Below, piece after piece: positions 16,746 through 25,567 of a stretch of 64,000 nt of DNA. The notes beneath the pieces are model-generated. The model did no database searches and was not told the DNA's origin. It worked only from the letters and a program-made list of their open reading frames with translations. Each line of letters starts with the position of its first letter. Position 1 is the stretch's first letter. Made by a program: the position numbers and the translations under genes. This stretch comes from CAZEQK01 sp964514395 (lineage in GTDB: Bacteria > Bacillota > Bacilli > Tepidibacillales > Tepidibacillaceae), in assembly GCA_964514395.1 (NCBI GenBank), contig CAZEQK010000002.1:62001-126000 (forward strand), in the 5' to 3' direction.

Positions 16746-17470
16746 AAACTCGCCCCACTCGTGTTTTCAAACTCTTCAGCAAACATAAATATATAACCTC
16801 CACTTGTCTTACTCTTGTGATTACAATTATCTAAAACAGCCTGGTAAGATAAAAAACATTTACGCCCCGCTTCTCGTGCAGATCTAAATTCGCCTAGTAA
16901 TTCCATCGTATCTTTGTTAAACTGGATAACCGGTTTACTTTTTGATTTGTAACCGGTTTTCTTACCTAAATTTTGTTTTGAAACGTACTCTAAGTTTCCT
17001 GCGAAATCGTCTGTTTTGATTCCGTTTTTATGTCGTAAAACTTCACCTGGTCTAGGAATCCCAACAAAGTGTATCCCCACTAAATTCGAAACTTTGTAAG
17101 TTTTGTATATATTGTTGTAGGTTAGCTTAATTTGAAGGTAACCGGTCTTTTTCTTTATGTACGGTAACAAAAAAGATGTTTTATTCTTGTAAATCCTTTT
17201 AAACCGCCCATAATTTGATATTAAAAATTTGCCATCTGAACCGATAACAGGTCTCCAAACTTCGCCTTCGTATTTTTGTTTTTCATACCAAACTTTTCGC
17301 TGTTTGACTGTCGTATCATCACGTAATAGATAACAATTGATATTATTGATTCTTCCTCCCCTAGATTTAAAACCTGCTAAAGTACTTCTTTCCTTGCCTG
17401 TTAATTTTTCTAAATAATCGTAAGTCGTCTCAGTGATAACGTTAGTTCTAGGGTCGTAAAGATACTGCAT
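16736..17470 (-). CDS. NUMOD4/HNH homing endonuclease-like protein
   Basis: A 244-residue protein. After a phage-specific N-terminus (YDPRTNVITETTYDYLEK), the NUMOD4 segment EVWRPVIGSDGKFLISNYGR starts at about residue 70. The HNH region contains VSNLVGIHFVG, VLRHKNGIKTDDFAGNLEYV, and a NUMOD1-type DNA-binding helix (FRSAREAGRKCFLSYQAV) follows. Such genes are free-standing selfish nucleases that insert between phage genes. Here it lies between dam and a small hypothetical gene. Confidence 0.8.
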   Translation of the reverse strand: MQYLYDPRTNVITETTYDYLEKLTGKERSTLAGFKSRGGRINNINCYLLRDDTTVKQRKVWYEKQKYEGEVWRPVIGSDGKFLISNYGRFKRIYKNKTSFLLPYIKKKTGYLQIKLTYNNIYKTYKVSNLVGIHFVGIPRPGEVLRHKNGIKTDDFAGNLEYVSKQNLGKKTGYKSKSKPVIQFNKDTMELLGEFRSAREAGRKCFLSYQAVLDNCNHKSKTSGGYIFMFAEEFENTSGASLWR

Positions 17471-17485
17471 CTATACCACACCACC

Positions 17486-17773
17486 TCATTCATCATCTAA
17501 CCAATCTGATAGATTAATTGATTTACTTTCAGGACTTTGTATCGAGTCGTCCTTTGGTTCTTTAACTACCTGTTTTAATATATCTGCCTCAATTTCAGCT
17601 AATTGATTAATGTTATACTCTCTAACTTTTTGAGATACAAAATCATATTGTTTATCAAGCTTAGCTCTATCATGAACATTCAACAGAGGATGTTCTAATA
17701 ACTTTGCTTTCTCTACTAACCAGGCTAAACTTTTCTGATACTGTTCTTCATTTTCAATACTTCTTTCACTCAT
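17486..17773 (-). CDS. Small helical phage protein
   Basis: A 95-residue, highly charged helical protein starting MSERSIENEEQYQKSLAWL at ATG 17773, behind GGTGAGG; the in-frame ATG at 17818 would overlap the helicase end and lacks a ribosome site. Heptad-like spacing suggests coiled coil. It sits just after the DnaB-like helicase gene, and ends SINLSDWLDDE. Function not recognised; a helicase-associated role is only a guess from position. Confidence 0.65.
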   Translation of the reverse strand: MSERSIENEEQYQKSLAWLVEKAKLLEHPLLNVHDRAKLDKQYDFVSQKVREYNINQLAEIEADILKQVVKEPKDDSIQSPESKSINLSDWLDDE

Positions 17774-17781
17774 GCCCTCAC

Positions 17782-19080
17782 CTACTTTGATGGGAGTTCT
17801 ATAAAGCGTTGTTGCCAACCTTTGAAAGCTAGACGAAATTCTTTAATGCCGATATCTCGCCCTTTTGCAATAAATTGCTGGATTACCTTGCCTTCACGAT
17901 CTGTGTCTTTTGGATCATGCCAGAGAAACTCAACCACATCCGCATCTTGTTCTATAGCGCTTGATTCTTTCAAGTCAGATAACTGTGGCTTTTTCTTTTG
18001 TTCGCTTTCTCTTGTCATCTGAGATAACATCATAAAGCAACAATTCATGTCCCTTGCTATACTTTTAGCGCTTCTTGTTACCGTTCCTATTGCTTGAGCT
18101 CTTGTTTCACCTTTTTTCTGAGGAATGTTCATTATTTGAAGATAATCGACAGCAATCACAGCAATTCTCCCATACTTTTTTTTGAATATTTTCGCTGTTG
18201 CTTTAATCTCCTCAATAGTGATTCCTGAACTGTCCTGTATGAAAATAGGTAATTTTTCAAGTTTTTCATACATTGCAGTTACTACGCCGAACTCATTAGC
18301 AGTTAGTTTTTTATCTTTAATCTTTGAGTAATGAATACCCGTTGTAGCTGATATCATTCGGTCCTTTATTTGATTAGAGTCCATTTCTTGTGAATAAAGT
18401 AATACTACACCCTCATTTTGCTTAGCTATACCATAAAGTCGTTGGAGTACTAAAGCTGTCTTCCCGACACTTGGCCTTCCTGCTGATATGAACAACCAAC
18501 CTCTCCAAAGTCCTCTGGACCATGTATCATATTGCATAAATCCTGTCTTGATGTACTCTGCTTCTTTTGTTAAATGCTCTAAGTAATTTTCTTTCGACTC
18601 ACTGAAACTCATCATTTTGCTAATTTTTTGTGGCCTAATATTTGCTGCTAGAGCCTCTACAGCTACAAAATAATCATCATCTGTTTCAAAGTCATCATAA
18701 GCGAGCTCGGCTATTTTATGCCCTATTTCAGTCCCTCTTCTGCGTAATGCTTTTGAACGAACTATATTTGCATAGTAATCTATGTTTGCTGTAGTTGGTA
18801 CTGAGTTAGCTAAATCTGTTAAGTAAGAGGCATTACCCATGTCTTCGATTCGCCCGAACTTCATATATTCTGATGCAACAGTTACTAAGTCAACAGGGTT
18901 ATTATTTTGTTCGAGATATCGCATCACTTCATAAATCTTACGGTGTCGATCACTTGAAAAATCCCTTGGTTCCAGGAATGTAATCTCATCTAGAATGTTA
19001 GGATCTAATAGTATTGCTCCTAGGATGGATTGTTCTGCTGTAATATCGTAGTTAAGACCAATCGAACTCATCTGGATCAT
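17782..19080 (-). CDS. DnaB-like replicative helicase
   Basis: A 432-residue hexameric-type helicase. The N-terminal DnaB domain is visible (ITAEQSILGAILLDPNILDEI), followed by the RecA-like domain with Walker A AGRPSVGKTALVLQ, catalytic Glu in LLYSQEM, Walker B IAVIAVDYLQIM, and motif LSQMTRESEQKKKPQLSDL. It unwinds the fork during phage replication. It overlaps the O-like gene by 29 bases. Start may be ATG 19080 or 19071. It is a useful contrast to the degenerate DnaB domain at 59.4-60.5 kb. Confidence 0.92.
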   Translation of the reverse strand: MIQMSSIGLNYDITAEQSILGAILLDPNILDEITFLEPRDFSSDRHRKIYEVMRYLEQNNNPVDLVTVASEYMKFGRIEDMGNASYLTDLANSVPTTANIDYYANIVRSKALRRRGTEIGHKIAELAYDDFETDDDYFVAVEALAANIRPQKISKMMSFSESKENYLEHLTKEAEYIKTGFMQYDTWSRGLWRGWLFISAGRPSVGKTALVLQRLYGIAKQNEGVVLLYSQEMDSNQIKDRMISATTGIHYSKIKDKKLTANEFGVVTAMYEKLEKLPIFIQDSSGITIEEIKATAKIFKKKYGRIAVIAVDYLQIMNIPQKKGETRAQAIGTVTRSAKSIARDMNCCFMMLSQMTRESEQKKKPQLSDLKESSAIEQDADVVEFLWHDPKDTDREGKVIQQFIAKGRDIGIKEFRLAFKGWQQRFIELPSK

Positions 19081-19819
19081 TACCCTCCTGTATCCATTGC
19101 TGGAATTCTAATTCTTTATCTCGTGGGTCCGATTGCAACTGCTTCATTTGCTTTTTAGTTGCTCTCATTTTTATGGCCAATTCGCTAAATTTATCTCTGA
19201 ACTTCTTAGCACTGAGCACATTTCTTTTCCAGAATTCATCTGAAGTTACCCAATCCATTACCGCTAATATTAGTTTTCTATCAGACACTTTATCTATTTC
19301 TACTAGCTTTCTAAAGTCATCAGCCCATTTTTGCAGATCAGCTTTTATTGTTAAATGTTCCAATCCTTCTGATTTTGCAACATCTTTTACTTTGTCATAG
19401 AAGTATTTAGCCATTTTAGAGTAAGTACTTTGTTCATCATATGTTTTTTTCTTTCTAGGCTGTTTAGGCTTCTTTGCAACAGCTTTCTTAGTCGGTTTTG
19501 GAGCAAATTCAATCCAATCTTCATAGTTTTTGTTGAATTGAATCACTCTTGTATTTCTTCTTCCTGTATCTGAAACAAGCAGAATATTTCGTTCAATTAG
19601 ATTTGCTAGTTCTCTTGCAACTTGACTTCTGCTAGAATTGATATAATTTGATAGAAAGGATACAGACATTTCATGTTCTTTTCTTCTGAATCCATATGTT
19701 AATCTCCATACTGCTAATAAAATCCTGAATTGAGTTCCATTGAATGGTGTCTGCATCACTTTTTCTAAAATCTCATTTGCAATCCTGGTATAACCGTTTT
19801 GTACTTGTGGGCTTGCCAT
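19052..19819 (-). CDS. Phage replication protein O-like (replication initiator)
   Basis: The 255-residue protein begins MASPQVQNGYTRIANEILEKV, the N-terminal winged-helix domain of phage lambda O-type proteins (FNGTQFRILLAVWRLTYGFRRKEHEMSVSFLSNY). It likely binds the origin and recruits the DnaB-like helicase encoded next. A lysine-rich linker near residue 120 precedes a second helical domain. ATG 19819 follows GGGTGAG. The phage origin may lie inside this gene, as in lambda, but I see no clear iterons. Confidence 0.85.
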   Translation of the reverse strand: MASPQVQNGYTRIANEILEKVMQTPFNGTQFRILLAVWRLTYGFRRKEHEMSVSFLSNYINSSRSQVARELANLIERNILLVSDTGRRNTRVIQFNKNYEDWIEFAPKPTKKAVAKKPKQPRKKKTYDEQSTYSKMAKYFYDKVKDVAKSEGLEHLTIKADLQKWADDFRKLVEIDKVSDRKLILAVMDWVTSDEFWKRNVLSAKKFRDKFSELAIKMRATKKQMKQLQSDPRDKELEFQQWIQEGNDPDEFDWS

Positions 19820-19836
19820 ATTCACTCACCCTTTTC

Positions 19837-20577
19837 TTAGACCACCTCTATGACATAATCAACACCAGCTTTATAACCTATCTTTGCTAATGCTCTTTTA
19901 ACAGTCATTTCTGCTAATGTAGGAAGATTATTTTTCTTCGATAGATGTGTTAGATAAATTTGTTCTCCTTTACCTCTAACAAGCTTAGACAGAGCTTCTG
20001 CTGTTTGTTCATTACTTAAATGACCAACATCACTAAGTATTCGAGCTTTTACACTGTTTGGATAATCAGATACTTCTACCATAGATGGTTCATGATTTGC
20101 TTCGATGATGTAGGTATCACTATTTTGCATCATATATAGCATGTGTCCTGTTATTTTCCCAGTATCTAAACAAATGCTAACTTTATTCTCTTTATTCTGG
20201 ATCGTGTAACCTAATGGTCCATAAGCATCATGGTATGTACCAAATCCTAATACCATACAATCAGATGATGTAAGCATATATTCTTCTCCAATAGTATTTT
20301 TTAGTTCATCATCTACACTATTTATATCCTTCCATTCTTCCCTTGACGCATAAACAGGAATTCGATATTTATTAGCAATTGGCAAGCCTTTTATATGATC
20401 TGAATGTGCATGGGTAATAAAAATAGCTTTTATTTCATCGGCTCTAATTCCGACTTCTAGTAAACGTTTTTCTATCTTCGTCTTAGCAATGCCAGCATCT
20501 ACAAGAATGGTAGTTTCTCCAGAACGGAGGGCAATACAATTGCCCCCAGATCCAGATGCTAATATATTAATTTTCAT
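19837..20577 (-). CDS. Metallo-beta-lactamase fold hydrolase (YycJ-like)
   Basis: The zinc motif FITHAHSDHIKGL is near residue 58, and SGSGGNCIALR at the N-terminus matches the YycJ/WalJ group of MBL proteins, which act as 5'-3' exonuclease-like enzymes. Further histidines occur in SDVGHLSNEQ and LTHLSKKNN. Lying between RecT and the O-like protein, it may supply the exonuclease partner of RecT. Start ATG 20577 follows AGGTGA. Nuclease role is inferred from family and place. Confidence 0.85.
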   Translation of the reverse strand: MKINILASGSGGNCIALRSGETTILVDAGIAKTKIEKRLLEVGIRADEIKAIFITHAHSDHIKGLPIANKYRIPVYASREEWKDINSVDDELKNTIGEEYMLTSSDCMVLGFGTYHDAYGPLGYTIQNKENKVSICLDTGKITGHMLYMMQNSDTYIIEANHEPSMVEVSDYPNSVKARILSDVGHLSNEQTAEALSKLVRGKGEQIYLTHLSKKNNLPTLAEMTVKRALAKIGYKAGVDYVIEVV

Positions 20578-20587
20578 AAGCAATCAC

Positions 20588-21538
20588 CTAGACTAAAAGA
20601 TCATCAGATTGTTGTTCAGTTTTTTTAAGCTCAATTTCCATATCCATAATCTTGAGTAGTCCTAGAATCTCGGAAAGGGTTGGCTTTTTCCCCTTTGGTT
20701 TTGCATGTTTTGCAATATATTCGCCCATTCCTTCGTTATCAGTAATGCCAAGAATTTCAAATTTCTTTTTCATTTCTGCTCTAGTTTCTTTTAGCTTGGT
20801 AGCTTCGTCTTTTTCTTCAGGTTCAGGCTCAGGATCGCCACTTTCAACATTTTCTGAGTCCTGGTTTTTTGCATTTACTTCAGCAGTAATATCCTTTCTT
20901 CCAGTACCATGGCCATAATCAGGATTATCTGAATAACTTCTTTGTTCAGCATCATCATCGAAATTCAATCCAAAAGCTGCTTTAAATACTCTCTTCAACA
21001 TATGTTTTTTGAACATATCCGGAAGTTGATTAGTCCACATTGTTTTTTGCATTCCGATTGAGGATCGTTGGTAATGTTCTACCTCAGCAATATCCATGAC
21101 TACTGTAAATGGTTTAAATCCTTCTTTATAGGCTATGGCATAACCACCTATTACTTTCCCTCTAGGGAAGCTCCATGCATGTTCATCGATTACAACAAAA
21201 TATCTTCCATCTTCCGCTCGTTCCTGGTGCATCTTAAATTCATCATTCTCATGCACTAACTGAACGTCATGGCCTTGATATCCTTCTGCATCTCTTGCCT
21301 TCTTGGTGTAAAAAGAGATATCAAACTGTGGAACTAATTGACCTCCAAATACACTTGGATGAATCTCTTTTAGAAATGGATTAGCACCAGATGCTTTTGC
21401 TATTGTCATAAATAGTTTGAATTGAGAGTCATTACATCCGCTTGCAATGGTTTCTCTCAAAGTTTCAACATCTTGCTCAGTTAATTCCCCAAAAACCATT
21501 TCTTTATATAACGTTAATTGATTGTTGTTATTTGCCAT
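20588..21538 (-). CDS. RecT/Bet-family single-strand annealing protein
   Basis: The 316-residue protein shows the Bet/RecT core: FKLFMTIAKASGANPFLKEI, VPQFDISFYTKKARDAEGYQG, and the C-terminal MFKKHMLKRVFKAAFGLNF. It anneals complementary single strands in phage recombination. A charged, Glu-rich tail (residues about 225-300) is typical of the linker to SSB-binding ends. Its gene follows an SbcC-like ATPase and precedes the MBL nuclease candidate. AAGGGAG precedes the start. Confidence 0.92.
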   Translation of the reverse strand: MANNNNQLTLYKEMVFGELTEQDVETLRETIASGCNDSQFKLFMTIAKASGANPFLKEIHPSVFGGQLVPQFDISFYTKKARDAEGYQGHDVQLVHENDEFKMHQERAEDGRYFVVIDEHAWSFPRGKVIGGYAIAYKEGFKPFTVVMDIAEVEHYQRSSIGMQKTMWTNQLPDMFKKHMLKRVFKAAFGLNFDDDAEQRSYSDNPDYGHGTGRKDITAEVNAKNQDSENVESGDPEPEPEEKDEATKLKETRAEMKKKFEILGITDNEGMGEYIAKHAKPKGKKPTLSEILGLLKIMDMEIELKKTEQQSDDLLV

Positions 21539-21568
21539 TTTCTTTTTCTCCCTTCAATTTGCTTTTTA

Positions 21569-21628
21569 TTAATCATTAAGAGTTACCTCCATCGTTCCTG
21601 ATCCTACATCATCTGTGTTGATAAACAT
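21569..21628 (-). CDS. Very short ORF upstream of recT
   Basis: A 19-codon frame, MFINTDDVGSGTMEVTLND, lies in the 100-bp gap between two early genes. It reads like protein rather than random sequence but has no clear ribosome binding site; it could be a remnant or a leader peptide. Confidence 0.25.
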   Translation of the reverse strand: MFINTDDVGSGTMEVTLND

Positions 21629-21640
21629 GGGATCTATGAA

Positions 21641-21910
21641 TCATTCTTGAATCACTTCTTTCTGTTGTTGATATAAAACCAACCATTCACTATATAATTC
21701 CTGCCTAGCAATAACGCTTTTAGCCTTATCTTGAAGTTTTTTGAGATTAACAGATTCTATGATTTCCTGTGGAGTAATATTGACTCTGCTTGAATCATCT
21801 AGAAATCTACCTACAATTTCAGAGCCTATATCTAAAGCACCGTGAAGAAATTGCGAATCTGGATAAACAGATTTACATTTATCTTTAAAGCTTTGAGGGT
21901 AGTTCATCAC
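21641..21910 (-). CDS. Small phage protein of unknown function
   Basis: An 89-residue, probably helical protein (MMNYPQSFKDKCKSVYP...EWLVLYQQQKEVIQE). It overlaps the ATPase gene by 4 bases (ATGA), so the two are translated together. It may be a partner or regulator of the SbcC-like ATPase. No family recognised. Confidence 0.6.
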   Translation of the reverse strand: MMNYPQSFKDKCKSVYPDSQFLHGALDIGSEIVGRFLDDSSRVNITPQEIIESVNLKKLQDKAKSVIARQELYSEWLVLYQQQKEVIQE

Positions 21911-23517
21911 GTAGCCTCCGTTTCAACCTTTAGATCTTGTCCAGGAACAGCTCGTCCAGTGATAAGTTGATCATAAACTGCAACCTTTCCTGTATAGCTT
22001 TCAATGCCATCAATAAATGTTGGAACAATCAAATCACTCTGTTTGAAAAATACTTCTGTTAATTCCAATCCTGCAGCAATCTTCTCTCCTGCTGATAATT
22101 GAATATAGTCTTTTCCATCCATTTGAATCATAAAGTCACTTACCCAATCATCATTTGTTTTCACGTACTTAAAGAGTCTAATTGATAGCGTAGTGAATAA
22201 TGATTGAACTTTCTCAGTTTGAATCTCCGCTTCTTTTGCTTTGAAAGCTTTGATTGCATCAAGAACAAAGATAGAATCATTTTTAGCTTTGAGATAATCT
22301 GTTTCTTGCTGTTTTGCTTCTTCCAATCTCTTAGCAATATGTTTGTAATCCTGATATGCATCATTTTTCTTCTCTAATGAGTTCCTATGCTCTATCAACT
22401 CTGTCACGGTGTAATTTAAGTCAGGTAGTGGTTCAAGCTTTTCAAGTTCCTCTCTTAATGTTTTGCGTTCTAGAATAAGAGGATTAGTTTTATCTGCTTG
22501 CTTTTTAATTGCAGCTTCTTTTAATTCAATTTCTTTAGATTTTGTTGCTTCAGCTGCTAGTTTCCCTTCTGGAGTAAGCTCTTGATCACAAGCCTTGCAA
22601 TGAGTTTCGATAGCTTCTAATTTGGCTATTTCAAGGTCTTTTTTAGCGTTTAGGTATATTCCCTTCCCTTCTTCTATTCGAACGGTCAGAGCGTCGATTT
22701 TGACTTGCTTATCCCTGATTTCGTTAGCGCGGTCAGTAACATTTTTTTGCTCAGCGTCATAGTTTTCAATTTTCTTCTGGAGAGCTTCAATTTCACTTTT
22801 AACAGCTGCTAAGGCATCCTCGCTTAGCTGTTCAACTTCTCCTAGTTCTTTTAGCTGTCCAGTTAATGTTTTAACACTGCCTTGAGCCTGTATATGCCAT
22901 TTGTCGTTCTTGTTCTTTAAATCAGTATGCAAAGCTTTTAGTTGATCAATATTATGCTTCTTTAATGCCTCATACAGCTTCTCAGCTTGAGGATTAAGCT
23001 TAATATCTTTTGTTTTTTGATCTACTGTAGTTCTGGACATTTCAGCAAATACTTCTGTAGAAGCTGGAGCTGTGACATATTTCATGAGCTGATCACGCTG
23101 TTTGTCCTTATGCTGAGTGAAAAAATAAGATGGATTGTAAAGCGATAAGAACATTTCTTTATCAAACCATGATGCTACAATCGCATCAAATTCAGTGGCC
23201 TTGATCGGAACATCGTTATGATAGAACTTGTTCTTTCCGCTCACTATCTCTCTTGCTAGAAGTTGTTGAGATCCATCGATATTGAGAAGCAACGAGCCAT
23301 AAACTCTATCAAATTCATAATTACTAGGTGCTGGATCAAACTTTTTGCCTAGTAAATCTAAACCATACAATATCCAAACTGGAGCAGTACCTATTGAAGT
23401 TTTACCAACTCCATTTTCACCAGTTAGCTTTGTTATATCTTTATATGAAACTTTTAACTCTTTGTGATTTGTGAAATTTACTAGATTTAGTTCGATGAAA
23501 CGAACTATTTTTGCCAT
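21907..23517 (-). CDS. SbcC/Rad50-like AAA ATPase
   Basis: The 536-residue protein starts at ATG 23517 behind GAGGAGG; MAKIVRFIELNLVNFTNH leads into Walker A GENGVGKTSIG. A long coiled coil runs from about residue 190 to 440 and is interrupted by a zinc-hook-like CKACDQEL, as in Rad50/SbcC. The C-terminal signature IQLSAGEKIAAGLELT and Walker B-like VPTFIDGIES follow. It likely works in DNA end processing with the nearby RecT. No SbcD nuclease gene is adjacent. Confidence 0.85.
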   Translation of the reverse strand: MAKIVRFIELNLVNFTNHKELKVSYKDITKLTGENGVGKTSIGTAPVWILYGLDLLGKKFDPAPSNYEFDRVYGSLLLNIDGSQQLLAREIVSGKNKFYHNDVPIKATEFDAIVASWFDKEMFLSLYNPSYFFTQHKDKQRDQLMKYVTAPASTEVFAEMSRTTVDQKTKDIKLNPQAEKLYEALKKHNIDQLKALHTDLKNKNDKWHIQAQGSVKTLTGQLKELGEVEQLSEDALAAVKSEIEALQKKIENYDAEQKNVTDRANEIRDKQVKIDALTVRIEEGKGIYLNAKKDLEIAKLEAIETHCKACDQELTPEGKLAAEATKSKEIELKEAAIKKQADKTNPLILERKTLREELEKLEPLPDLNYTVTELIEHRNSLEKKNDAYQDYKHIAKRLEEAKQQETDYLKAKNDSIFVLDAIKAFKAKEAEIQTEKVQSLFTTLSIRLFKYVKTNDDWVSDFMIQMDGKDYIQLSAGEKIAAGLELTEVFFKQSDLIVPTFIDGIESYTGKVAVYDQLITGRAVPGQDLKVETEAT

Positions 23518-23644
23518 TTCTTTTCCTCCTCTTCTTCTGCTTTTTGTGATATGGACAAATGTATTTCTTTGACTGATTGAACCTACTAACATGCCATACT
23601 AGCCCACATACTGTACATTTCTTGTATCTAGCGATAGAATTCAT
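23441..23644 (-). CDS. Small zinc-ribbon protein, overlaps two genes
   Basis: A 67-residue basic product beginning MNSIARYKKCTVCGLVWHVS with CxxC and a later CPYH, suggesting one zinc ribbon. It overlaps the hydrolase end by 17 bases and the ATPase start by 77 bases; the last third, read through the ATPase start, is rich in Lys, Arg and Ser and may be fortuitous. The zinc motif makes the N-terminal part credible. Confidence 0.5.
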   Translation of the reverse strand: MNSIARYKKCTVCGLVWHVSRFNQSKKYICPYHKKQKKRRKRNGKNSSFHRTKSSKFHKSQRVKSFI

Positions 23645-24266
23645 GATTCCCAACCTTATCAACATAGGTCAATGTTCTCATCCATGACCTGCCTTTTTCA
23701 CTTGAATTAACAGGATTCATGAAATAAAGAGCATTTGTAATGCTACCATTTCGAATAATATTATCTGCTGCAGAAACTGAATCTTTGCTTACTCTTACTT
23801 TGAAGAATCTACCATCTTGTATTGGAGTAAATTGACCTGGTTGATAGATTACACCATGCACCGTATTAGCAAACTTATTTTCAACTCTGTTTATGACAAC
23901 AGAAGCTACATCTAATTTTCCTTCAAATGGCTCCTTACTTGCTTCTGCTTCAATAATTCGAGTTAAATCATGATAATCAACTGTGTTATGAATAAAATTC
24001 CATAATCTATCAATCTCTGAATCTCTCTTTTGTGTGATTTGTTCAAGTAACGTATTATGAGCTTCATCTAACTTAATTTGCATTTTAAGTACCTCATTAT
24101 GTGTTTCTAATAACGAAATTCGTGATTTTAACACAGTTATTTGCTCTTTAAGACTACTAACATTTTGGTTATTCTTTTCTTTTTCAGCAAAAGCTAATGT
24201 TGCATGTATGTTAATTGAAATGATAAAAACCAATATCAAAACGAAAATAATAATTATTCGCTTCAT
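23628..24266 (-). CDS. Cell wall hydrolase, SleB/Hydrolase_2 type, with N-terminal anchor
   Basis: The 212-residue protein has a signal or anchor helix (IIIIFVLILVFIISINIHATLAF cut at AFAE-like site), a coiled coil at about 35-80, and a Hydrolase_2 domain: TRIIEAEASKEPFEGKLDVA with catalytic Glu, VVINRVENKFANTVHGVIYQ, GQFTPIQDGRF. SleB-type enzymes are lytic transglycosylase-like cortex or wall hydrolases. Its place is odd: it is in the early replication operon, not the lysis cassette. A role in lysogen physiology or wall remodelling is possible. Confidence 0.85.
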   Translation of the reverse strand: MKRIIIIFVLILVFIISINIHATLAFAEKEKNNQNVSSLKEQITVLKSRISLLETHNEVLKMQIKLDEAHNTLLEQITQKRDSEIDRLWNFIHNTVDYHDLTRIIEAEASKEPFEGKLDVASVVINRVENKFANTVHGVIYQPGQFTPIQDGRFFKVRVSKDSVSAADNIIRNGSITNALYFMNPVNSSEKGRSWMRTLTYVDKVGNHEFYR

Positions 24267-24424
24267 GAATGCACCCTCCTAATCTTGCGTTCTTTTCCAC
24301 TTTTGCGATTCACAATATGTAACACCTCAGGGAGGTTTTTATTAACTAACCAGTTTTCAGGAACAAAACCTGCTTTTTTGATTTCGATCTTTTGTTTTTT
24401 AGTTGGAACTTTACCTTGCTTCAT
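24263..24424 (-). CDS. DUF6906-like small phage protein
   Basis: A 53-residue frame starts MKQGKVPTKKQKIEIKKAG and continues VPENWLVNKNLPEVLHIVNR and KSGKERKI, the pattern of a short phage family. It is joined to both neighbours by ATGA overlaps (24421-24424 and 24263-24266). Basic and probably nucleic-acid or ribosome associated, but the role is unknown. Confidence 0.75.
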   Translation of the reverse strand: MKQGKVPTKKQKIEIKKAGFVPENWLVNKNLPEVLHIVNRKSGKERKIRRVHS

Positions 24425-25023
24425 GATTGCTTGCTCTCTTCTAATAACTTGGCTTTATCTTGCAAATTTTTAAGCATGTTAGGGATGTCAAGTCTTTTTA
24501 TAATGTCTATTGATAGCTGATCTTTTAGATTTTGCTCCAGTGTTTTAATTATTGTTTCTTCCGCATCTTTTCTGGCAGTTTGAATTAAATTACTAACCTT
24601 CGAGGTCAACTCTTTTTCGAGATACTTATTGATGAAATATTCATTAATCGAAAGTTTCCTATCTCCGTTATATCTTGGTTCATTACCGTTTTCGTCAAGG
24701 GTTCTCTTGTTAAGATAAGTTTCATACCTCATGCCGATAAATTGACTTAAAGGGATGTACTCGACTTTAGAATCCCATGAACTTTTTTGATAAGGAATCT
24801 TCATATCTTCGAGTTTGTTTTTCAAAGTTTCTTCAAGAAAATTGTCAATGATCTTCTCTGCATTCTCTTGAATGATTCCACTTAAAGATTCTGTTATTTC
24901 TTTAGTTGCATCTGCTGTTATTTTGGTTCTAAGAGAAGAGATGATCTCTTCTTTTAAGACTTCATCGATATTTTCTTCTTCGTCTAACCAATCTAGTTCT
25001 ACTTCGATATTAAATTTAGCCAT
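24421..25023 (-). CDS. Phage protein of unknown function, helical
   Basis: A 200-residue acidic-to-neutral protein, MAKFNIEVELDWLDEEENID then long helical stretches with KITADATKEITESLSGIIQENAEK-like composition. A similar layout (short strand, DWLDEE, then helices) occurs in hypothetical phage proteins of Bacillus. GGAGGG precedes ATG 25023. No catalytic motif seen. Confidence 0.7.
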   Translation of the reverse strand: MAKFNIEVELDWLDEEENIDEVLKEEIISSLRTKITADATKEITESLSGIIQENAEKIIDNFLEETLKNKLEDMKIPYQKSSWDSKVEYIPLSQFIGMRYETYLNKRTLDENGNEPRYNGDRKLSINEYFINKYLEKELTSKVSNLIQTARKDAEETIIKTLEQNLKDQLSIDIIKRLDIPNMLKNLQDKAKLLEESKQS

Positions 25024-25133
25024 TAAAATCCCTCCAATTTATTAATTTGATTTAGAAGGGTTGCCATGATAAGATTTACGTGAATAAAGTATCTAGCAAC
25101 CCTATTAATGATCTGTGTGCCAGCACAGGTCAT
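25023..25133 (-). CDS. 36-residue coupled ORF
   Basis: The peptide MTCAGTQIINRVARYF...LLNQINKLEGF starts in an ATGA overlap with the upstream gene and ends in a TAATG overlap with the next one. The junctions strongly suggest it is translated. Two hairpins are embedded in it (GGGTTGC/GCAACCC and GACCTGTG/CACAGATC arms). Function unknown. Confidence 0.55.
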   Translation of the reverse strand: MTCAGTQIINRVARYFIHVNLIMATLLNQINKLEGF

Positions 25134-25366
25134 TCTTCATCTTCAGCATCTTTGTAACGAATTACTACTGGACAGTTTCTGATTTCGATGATAACTTCGT
25201 CTTTCTCATCAAAGACCCAAATGGTGCCGCTACTCTCAATGATGTCGGTAATTTTCTTTTTACCGTAGGATCCCCCAATCTTATAAAAGTCAGGACCTTC
25301 ATTGTGAATAATTTCCACTGATTCAATTACCTTCTTTTTAAAAAGTCTCTTATCCAACTCTTTCAC
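25130..25366 (-). CDS. Small phage protein of unknown function
   Basis: A 78-residue protein with a basic start (MKELDKRLFKKKVIESVEII) and a beta-rich remainder ending YKDAEDEE. It overlaps its upstream neighbour by 4 bases and the next ORF by 4 bases. No family recognised. Confidence 0.6.
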   Translation of the reverse strand: MKELDKRLFKKKVIESVEIIHNEGPDFYKIGGSYGKKKITDIIESSGTIWVFDEKDEVIIEIRNCPVVIRYKDAEDEE

Positions 25367-25551
25367 CTCCTCTCAAGCCATTTCTTGCATTCATTGAATG
25401 TTTCAAACTCTTCTGCCCATGCGTCACCAGTAGAGTTGTCGATGCCGATATATAAACCTGTTTTTGAATCTATGGTGTAGAAGATACCAAGCGGTTTGTA
25501 TGTTTCAATAACCTTACTTGCTTCATGTTGAGAAATGTTTGTTATTATCAA
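25363..25551 (-). CDS. Small phage protein of unknown function
   Basis: A 62-residue protein (MIITNISQHEASKVIETYK...AEEFETFNECKKWLERR) with an alternating strand-helix pattern. GGAGGTTATG-like spacing precedes its start, and its end overlaps the next gene. Similar short proteins are common in Bacillus phage early regions; role unknown. Confidence 0.65.
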   Translation of the reverse strand: MIITNISQHEASKVIETYKPLGIFYTIDSKTGLYIGIDNSTGDAWAEEFETFNECKKWLERR

Positions 25552-25567
25552 TCACATAACCTCCTTA

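Noticed and set aside
21068..21259. Rightward frame inside recT
   Set aside because: Antisense shadow of a clear RecT-family gene, without a translation signal.
25056..25133. Two tandem hairpins as a riboswitch
   Set aside because: They lie within a small coupled ORF and show no known aptamer features.
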